DNA of 15,875 nt from an uncultured Actinomycetes bacterium. Its GTDB lineage: Bacteria > Actinomycetota > Actinomycetes > Nanopelagicales > Nanopelagicaceae. The position numbers were made by a program, and so were the translations under genes. How positions within the stretch are numbered: position 1 is the stretch's first letter; every line of letters begins with the position of its first letter. Below the pieces are notes generated by a model that was not told where the DNA came from, made no database searches, and was given only the letters and a program-made list of their open reading frames with translations. The stretch is from contig CAINSH010000234.1 of assembly GCA_903852955.1 (NCBI GenBank), positions 1-15,875 of the forward strand, in the 5' to 3' direction. Below are positions 14,796-15,875 of the stretch, in pieces.

Positions 14796-14798
<3 letters not shown>
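13605..14798 (+). CDS. METTL25/Methyltransf_32-type SAM-dependent methyltransferase
   Basis: This 397-aa protein has an unassigned N-terminal region (1-125, with VRVVLSGRRRN and IDIRPVEIKGVVVLQL) and a C-terminal Rossmann methyltransferase domain. Motif I is VDLGCGHAYLT (191-201), then IGIDVRP (218-224), LHACDTATDD (264-273) and the distinctive APCCHHD (289-295), seen in the METTL25/RRNAD1-like group. The acceptor is not known; rRNA- or protein-directed activity has been suggested for relatives. The start ATG is 3 nt after the previous stop, without a Shine-Dalgarno sequence; TAATTT 14 nt upstream is too far for the leaderless pattern, so read-through from the previous gene is likely. Its TAG stop is embedded in the argG -10. 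Confidence 0.85.

Positions 14799-15875
<1,077 letters not shown>

Overview
The window looks like a compact stretch of chromosome from a small-genome, low-to-mid GC actinobacterium, most like the freshwater acI / Nanopelagicales type. This is inferred from three things: actinobacterial gene families at a GC that looks well below 50% by eye, almost no intergenic DNA, and many starts preceded by TANNNT at 6-7 nt with no Shine-Dalgarno sequence (the leaderless layout known from Mycobacterium and Streptomyces). No tRNA, rRNA, CRISPR array, insertion sequence or prophage gene is visible. No gap exceeds about 115 bp, and the whole window is housekeeping or metabolic in character.

Layout. (1) 1-833, +: the 3' part of msrA, then msrB, overlapping by ATGA; this pair repairs methionine sulfoxide. 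(2) 830-2071, -: a DUF4389 membrane protein followed by an HhH-GPD DNA glycosylase. (3) 2187-6999, +: a LacI-family repressor with a candidate promoter and repeat cluster, then a MalY/PatB-type PLP C-S lyase/aminotransferase, a COG1233 FAD oxidoreductase and a shortened cystathionine gamma-synthase/lyase-like PLP enzyme. (4) 7034-7900, +: a 49-aa membrane microprotein not previously listed, a conserved 127-aa membrane protein and a short ribosome-hibernation factor. (5) 7897-10426, -: a GH13 alpha-glucosidase and a TerC-family membrane protein. (6) 10512-10889, -: a small two-helix membrane protein, divergent from (7) 10999-15875, +: an OmpR-type response regulator, its histidine kinase, a membrane-anchored methyltransferase, a METTL25-like methyltransferase, and argG.

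I see no clearly new multi-gene system. The strongest observations are these. First, a window-wide leaderless promoter grammar, in which the identical hexamer TAGACT occurs three times exactly 6 nt before a start codon, and each time its TAG is the stop codon of the upstream gene. Second, a single-base +1 frameshift in argG at 15668-15669, with the rest of the gene intact in the new frame. Third, both convergent gene pairs end on one shared TTAA. Fourth, a possible reduced-sulfur handling cluster made of two C-S bond PLP enzymes flanking an FAD oxidoreductase.
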